Assembly: GCA_030141605.1 (NCBI GenBank)
Contig: JAQGDQ010000003.1
Location: 329,501-393,500, forward strand
DNA length: 64,000 bases
Reading direction: 5' to 3'
From: Tubiluchus corallicola
Lineage: Eukaryota; Priapulida; Priapulimorpha; Priapulimorphida; Tubiluchidae
The position numbers and the translations under genes were made by a program. Position 1 is the stretch's first letter, and the number at the start of each line of letters is the position of its first letter. The notes under the pieces are model-generated. The model saw only the letters and a list, made by a program, of their open reading frames with translations. It searched no databases and was not told where the DNA came from. Shown here piece by piece: positions 58,301-64,000 of the stretch.

Positions 58301-60359
58301 AAGTAAGCGTTACAAATGTTTCTCAAAGCCAAATGTGAGATTTTACTCAGTATCCAAGTTACAAAAATATACACTTGTATTGTATAATACCATTCACCCT
58401 ATGTTGCACGTTCTGTACTGCTTGAACGCCTGCATCAGTACCAGCAGTTGCAAGTAGGTTGCAGTTCGTCTGCAGGGTTTCAAACGTTGGCAGAACCACA
58501 GCAAACTTTAGCGTATGATTGTAACTTTCCTGCAAAAAAAATTAAATTTGTCACTAGAATAAATTAACTGCAAATTACAAAATTTTGAACGCCTTATTTT
58601 TAAAAGTATTAAGTAAGTTTTTCAAATAAATTTTTGACCAGTTTTTCAGGCATACATTAAAATTATTGCCTAGCATTTCTGTTCAAATTATATTAAAACA
58701 GTCAATCTGCCATTATACAAAACAAACAGAATGTGAAACATTTTAATACATGTACATGTAAAATTCTAATCTAAATGTAAATTGTTAATTGCTATAAATA
58801 AGTGCACGCATTAAGTGTGGCACTTAACATGTAAACTGCAAATTTATGCACTACAACAGTCAGCAATGACAGTTATAGTTGATCAAACCACAGCACTTAA
58901 TCAAAGCAAAAAAAAATTAAAAAACTCACAAATTCATTCAAACTCTAGTCCTAAATTCTGTGGAGATCAGCAGAAATATATTTCAGTCACACTCAGTTGT
59001 AACTAATATTCTAGCTTTCCCACCTCTAACAGATGTGAACTTATTGATCTAAGCACCCGATTATTATATACCGTGCCATGAGGCAATTATATAACAATCA
59101 CCAAAAGAATTAAATATTAAAAGGTATTACTTGTCAGTTAAATGAAATAGTTGTCAGCTAATTAGAAGGAACTTTTTAAAAAACTGATAATTGCTTTATG
59201 TCTTAGAAAAAATGACAGGCACTCAGGTTTCTGCATCTGCATCCTTTATTTGAATGCATATTCTTTTTTCATGTTTCATGTATTTTCCTAACTTTCATCC
59301 TGCCACGACTTCATACATAGAAAGCTAAAATTTGGCACAGCACTTAGCACACAAGATGTTAAAGGATCATGCAGCATTGATAACAACTGAATTAGAAGAG
59401 CCTCTTGGCTAAAAAACACACATTATAAAATGAGACTAGATTTAGCTGCTCTAGCACTTTGCAGACTATGTCAAGTTACTGCTTAAGAAAATACTGTTAG
59501 ACATCTAAAGCCAAAATTTACTTACCAGGTGTCATGCAGAAAAGAGGAGACAGTTATATACAACACAGAATCTCACATAAAATTAGTGCTCAAAGAAAGA
59601 GTTAATTCAGTCAAGTGACAACGATTTTCTAACTTAAACTTGAAGTTGTGAAGGCCTTCTGACCGCCAATATAAGCCAATTACCTACCTCTCTTTTACAA
59701 ACAAAAGTTGTGTTAATTGGCTTTTAGTTTTACATCAAGTTCAAACATAGAAATAATATAGCAAAATTAGTGAATAAGAGATATCAAAAAGCAGTAAGTG
59801 AAAGACAGTACCTATTTTGACAATGCTAACAAAATAATCATGATGTGTGACATTAACTTTCCACTACTGCAACATTTGTTATAAAATTACTTTTGTCACA
59901 CAATTAAAGTAACAGCAATTATAATACACAATTCTAGAATGACTTAACTGAGCAGGCTGGAATCAATGCGCAGGCAGAAACATTTGAAGGATGCCTGATA
60001 ACCGGCATCACAAACACACTGTTCTTAATGTTACACTTCAAGGCTGAACAACAAAAATCAAGCAGGCATCAGTACTTTATTTTTGTTTTCTAATGTTTCA
60101 GAATTTGAGAGAAAAACTCAAATCTGAATCATATCCTCAGTTTATGTAAGTCAAGCAGTCATTAAAGTGATACTCAATTCATGTCGAATTGAAAATGAAG
60201 CTATCATTAAACGCTTTTCTACCAAAATATTTAAAATCCTTACAAAAACAGCAAAAGTTAATCAGTTACCTGTAGGTCATTGGATACTGAACTGCCAGGA
60301 GATTCGGCCTGGGTAGGGACAACTGGAAGTGATGTAGCGGAAGTATCAGGTGAGGGCAT
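49396..60359 (-). CDS. POC5: Centriolar protein POC5, eleven coding exons, complete
   Basis: Exons in transcription order: 60359-60270, 58529-58391, 57904-57734, 57146-56998, 55874-55804, 54570-54372, 53722-53543, 52758-52614, 52109-51634, 51031-50957, 49545-49396; phases join and predict about 614 residues (human 575). POC5 is a centrin-binding protein of the distal centriole lumen and inner scaffold, needed for centriole elongation and found at cilia bases. Seen: N-terminal GSSVSNDLQ then FAVVLPTFE; Sfi1-like tryptophan motifs that bind centrin: LDQRWASWCDEIRHK, MARSFFAWRVEHAEKQRQ and CFVKWRLRLEANWRQRVEQA; the hallmark ACQARAEEVCLNL; coiled coil; AFMRGVTALNMETLGMF; a long Ser/Pro-rich exon 9; and the C-terminal PSVVVERHTPIVK and AIASKYPRST as in vertebrates. 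The start is the first ATG after an in-frame upstream stop. Exon 10's donor (GTTGCT) and exon 9's donor (GTGCGT) are weak; exon 9 could hold a further small intron. Promoter and 5' UTR are not located. Confidence 0.93.
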
Positions 60360-60416
60360 AGCATCACATTACAATGATTACATTAATTACAATCAGTGGT
60401 TTTGGAGGTATCAAAT

Positions 60417-60491
60417 ATACGCTCCAGAAATATCGTCCAAACATGTCCAAACATGTCCATACAGTCCAAACATGTACGCTCCAGAAATATC
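60417..60491. repeat. Small repeat cluster just upstream of the POC5 start
   Basis: Two copies of TACGCTCCAGAAATATC (from about 60417 and 60475) bracket three GTCCAAACATGT-like units. It lies within 60-130 bases upstream of the POC5 start codon, so it may be in the 5' UTR or promoter. Confidence 0.75.
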
Positions 60492-61459
60492 TGACCCTGT
60501 ACAAAAATTTAATATTTATTAATGACTCTAAATATATTGCAATTCACATTACTGATGCTTAAAAATGGTTAATTGACATAAGTTACGCACATGTTTGACG
60601 TACCTAACAATAACCTCAAATCCTGGAATCCTCAAAAAAGTATAAAAAATAATGTGTCAAAGGCATGCTCCACTAATGCCTCCCAAAAAGCAAAATTTGG
60701 TGTTCTAGCTTAATCATACTGCAATTTGCACATTGCAACTTGCAGTTAACTCATTAATTTTTAGCCAGGCAATTTCCGAAAAAAAATATGTAAAAATGGG
60801 ATTTGAGAGGCCTCTGGATTGCAAGTCCAATGCCATTGACCATAAAATCACTCCAATTCCCTTCTGATCAAGATGGTCCTTAATCAGTCAGGTAAAATAT
60901 ATGAAAAGTAACACCCAAAAATTTTATACGAAAGTTTTTTTACTGGAAGTTTATCAGCAGGTCCAGAAAAGTCTCCCAAAGTCCACCCATAGGAACATGT
61001 TAATTTACATAATTTCATAATGGCAGCTCCTTTAAATTTTGATGTACTACAAACTTTTTTCTGTCTCACTTTAGAACCTATAAATGTATTACCAACAGAC
61101 AGAAACATGACATCACATAATCAGATAAGCTTAATGAAAATCTTGTATGATATCAGAATGATGTCATACTATGTCATTATACATCAATGGGATTATTGGA
61201 ATATGTTATAGATGAAGTTCATGACATCCTAAGTGCTCTACATGACAAATTTGATATCTGTGTGATGTCACAAGTAAATGAATAGTGTGAGTTTCTTAAA
61301 ATCACAGTCGTAACTTTTGACATAGAACTGTACTGGCACAAATCACCCTTACAATTAATTACCATCACTCATGTGCATAACTGAGGTGAAGCATGTAGAG
61401 TGCACTTGATAAAAACCCGAAATTAAAAATGAATTATTTACCATGGCAGCTCCATGTTA

Positions 61460-61870
61460 AAAACTGGTGAGTGGTGTTGTGTATCCATAGCAAAAGTAAA
61501 GAGGTAGTCAGTCAGAAAAAAGTTTATTAGTATTAACAATATTTTGGGAAACCCCTGCTCCCTTCATCAGGTTACATAAAATTAATTACATAGAATTCCA
61601 GTAATGTCATTTAAACATGACAAATTTGAATAATGGAATGGTTGCTATGGCAGACCAAAAGAAAATTATTACCTAGCTATCAATTAGACATTTGTATGTT
61701 ACAGGCATTGATATGTAATCATTGAATTTATGAATGGAATGCATTACAACTGGTTGCAAACCACTCCAAAAATTAACTTCTGTGGTAATTCTTTACCTTA
61801 TAAAATTTTTGCATTTACCAAATCAACATTATGGTTTAAATTAACAGCATGGTCTGCCACTTTAGAGTCC
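61460..61870 (-). pseudogene. Possible decayed Penelope-like or other retroelement 3' end
   Basis: On the minus strand a short frame reads DHAVNLNHNVDLVNAKIL, recalling the A-x-H...N-H-x-x-D...KIL segment of the GIY-YIG endonuclease of Penelope-like elements. Stops follow, then GTAACCTGATGAAGGGAGCA (61582-61563), a phrase of the kind found after such ORFs. Family assignment rests on a short motif and is uncertain. Confidence 0.35.
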
Positions 61871-62102
61871 GAGGAGAAGGCCTGAATAAATATGTTTTTT
61901 GAATGTTCATAAATTCATTCATACACATTTCAAAAAAATAAACAAAATTTTAAGTCACTGTCATTCTGGGCATCTACACAGTTTTTCAACACTAACAAAC
62001 TTGAGGATGACTGTTTTGAATAATGATGTGGATGACTTCTGTTCACATTGATACAAAAAAATTTGAGTGATACAAAAAGTAACTGAACTGAACTAAACTA
62101 TA

Positions 62103-62280
62103 CAGTAGGTGTCACTTAATAGACTCACTTTGGGACCGAAGCGTTTTGACCTAATTAACCAACTGAACCTATTAACCAATGAGTGTAGTATTATTGGTAT
62201 AGAAGTCTGAGTCGTCAGCTTAGTATGCACTGCAAAGGTTTTTCATGAATTTTAGAAACAAAGTAATGCCTAAATTACAG
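62103..62280 (+). mobile_element. Truncated copy of the CAGTAGGTGCCG family
   Basis: It starts TA-CAGTAGGTGTCACTTAATAG and follows the left end of the 23385-24345 element for about 175 bases (shared ACTCACTTTGGGACC, GAACCTATTAACC, GTATGCACTGCAAAG, AAGTAATGCCTAAATT), then diverges. The right half is missing. Confidence 0.85.
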
Positions 62281-63086
62281 TAAATCAGCTAGCTCGGCTG
62301 AGGTTGACTGACTTTTCAGCTGAGCTGGCTAAAAGAAAAAATCAGCTAGGTCAGCTAAAGATAAAATTTTTTATTAACTAAATAAATGATAAATTGCTAG
62401 TTAACTGTTAAATTGTGCAGACAATTTTTTTAAATAATTCGTGTTGCTTATACATAGAAAGAAGCTGATGTACAAATTCAAATAATGCATTAGAGATCAA
62501 GTTTTTATTATTATAAAAAACAATGGATTTATTGCAAATATAATTGAAATGCAACTCTTGGCGAGGCTTATCTTGATTACGAACACACCAAAATGATCCT
62601 ATATGTGTAACTAACGTTGCCTATTTGCATATTTAATTTTGAGTTGACCAGCTCTCCCGTTCAAAAATTTCTAAAGTTTAGTATCTCTGCCAGCATACGC
62701 ACAATCTGACCGCAAATCCGCAATGCATTTCATATATTTCAACCAGTGATTTGCAGTGTCACGTGATTATTGCAAGAGCAAAAATCTTTGCTGCCGGCAA
62801 ATTTTGTGCCTGATGGCCTTGATGCAAAAATTTCCACTGCTTAAATTACAGTAGTGATGATGAAGGTGGTGGTAAATGTGCAGGTGCTTGTATATGCTGC
62901 TAAACACAGGCAATGTTATTAACACAATGCATGCTTAGCAATGTGCCTTACCGTGTTACGGCCCACTAAACAGCAACACATGCCAATGATTATGAAATAA
63001 AGCCAAAAATTTCCATTAATCTTTATCTGCGTAATTTGTTTAGAATCGTGGGAAGGAGTTTACAATTCCAACAACAATTTAAATAT

Positions 63087-63142
63087 CCTAACCCTAACCC
63101 TAGCTTTAACCCCAACCTCAACCTTAATCCTAATTCCAATCT
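63087..63142. repeat. Degenerate telomere-like (CCCTAA)n tract
   Basis: CCTAACCCTAACCCTAG is followed by drifting variants (CTTTAACCCCAACC, CTCAACCTTAATCC). It resembles the animal TTAGGG telomere repeat in reverse orientation with accumulated changes. Confidence 0.75.
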
Positions 63143-63489
63143 GCTCCATGAACTAATTTTTTGTGTGCAGGGAATTGTTAACTTTAGCTGAATCATGCGT
63201 CGCAAAAACATTGCTTTGCAACCAAGGATTTAAAGCCCAATTCATACAAATTTAACTTGGTTTACAGTACTATACAAAAGATTGCTCGTGCATTTGAATA
63301 TGAACTGCCTCCTCGTGCAATATATTGCCTTTTATCTGTATCACCTAGCTTGGAACACAATGTCTAGATGCCTTAGTTAATCATTGCTCCCAAACAATTC
63401 ATTAAACTATTTGCTTTGCACTTTTGATAATACATCCAAGTATAGCATTTGGATAACCTAACACTTAAATTTACTTTTTGAATATTGTA

Positions 63490-63990
63490 CAATGTTCCCT
63501 CACTTATCGCGGGTGTTCCGTTCCAGGCACACCCGCGATAAGAGAATTTCCGCGAAGTAGGGATGCTATACTTATTCTCTGGTTGGTCGCTTTCCATCAA
63601 TCAACCACTCGTGTGTTGTGTACAATTTCACGTCGGCAAGTAGCATCTGAAACGGGCGCAAGTACTATATTTCGTGTTTGGTTTGTATTCATCTGCCGAA
63701 TAAATACACTATTTACTGTAAAAGGTAATTTTTTATGATTCTTTTAATGTTAGAAATAATATTTTTAATATATTTTTCATACATTTTGTGATTTCTTTAT
63801 GCAAAATTCATCAAATCTGTACATTACTGTACAATACGTACTACACATGTGCAAAAATATTTTAGACGGAGTACCGCAAAACCCGTGAAACAGCGAAAAT
63901 TCCACGATAAATATTTTACATTAATATTTTTGAAAACCGCGAAACAGCGAGTCCGCGATAAATGAACCGCAAAGTAGTAAGGGAACACTG
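63490..63990. mobile_element. TA-flanked TIR element (501-bp MITE)
   Basis: CAATGTTCCCTCACTTATCG on the left and CAGTGTTCCCTTACTACTTT from the inverted right end form imperfect TIRs flanked by TA. The phrases CGCGATAA, CCGCGAA and GAAACAGCGA recur within both subterminal zones. No transposase. It is more GC-rich than its surroundings. Confidence 0.82.
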
Positions 63991-64000
63991 TATAACACAA

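Larger units (their letters stand above)
60360..62102. other. Upstream flank of POC5, no further gene seen
   Basis: The POC5 5' UTR and promoter probably lie here, but no TATA box or initiator can be singled out. A small repeat cluster (60417-60491) and a possible decayed retroelement (61460-61870) are the only structures noted. Confidence 0.5.

Noticed and set aside
63023-63211. Leu-Gly-Leu-Arg repeated frame
   Set aside because: Translation of the degenerate telomere-like tract.

Overview
The window is AT-rich animal nuclear DNA. It holds five protein-coding genes broken by many GT-AG introns (tens of bases to about 3 kb), one Pol III gene, and many small transposon remnants. Gene content (a DOCK-A family Rac activator, the centriole protein POC5, RCCD1, PCED1 and selenocysteine tRNA) points to a metazoan. 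The divergence from the vertebrate proteins I remember, and the TA-flanked MITEs, suggest an invertebrate, possibly early-branching such as a sponge; I cannot fix the taxon from sequence alone.

Layout. (1) 1-22.2 kb, minus strand: 24 phase-consistent exons of a DOCK1/2/5-type gene, from the SH3 domain through DHR-1 into the armadillo-like region; the DHR-2 (GEF) half lies beyond the left edge and the first coding exon was not found. A selenocysteine tRNA gene sits on the opposite strand inside one intron. (2) 22.2-29.8 kb: no resolved gene; a 1 kb TIR element, a dead LINE, a second LINE tail and a CT-rich tract. (3) 29.85-30.97 kb, plus: a complete, intronless GMP reductase. (4) 32.0-38.1 kb, plus: RCCD1, seven exons. 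(5) 38.1-41.6 kb: non-coding. (6) 41.6-47.8 kb, plus: PCED1 (PC-esterase domain), seven exons. (7) 49.4-60.4 kb, minus: POC5, eleven coding exons, convergent with PCED1. (8) 60.4-64 kb: non-coding, with TE pieces and a degenerate telomere-like tract.

The genes do not form one pathway: cytoskeletal signalling (DOCK), purine salvage (GMPR), chromatin/spindle (RCCD1), a putative esterase (PCED1), centriole assembly (POC5) and selenoprotein decoding (tRNA-Sec). I found no operon, CRISPR or prokaryotic feature and no clearly new multi-gene system. The most notable points are the antisense intronic tRNA-Sec with its own TATA box, the intronless GMPR among intron-rich neighbours, a 38-bp perfect palindrome beside a DOCK 3' splice site, a miRNA-sized foldback in another DOCK intron, and a set of unrelated TA-flanked TIR element families, including one insertion nested in another element.

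Exon boundaries were set by hand from splice signals, reading-frame phase and remembered family sequences; no alignment was run.
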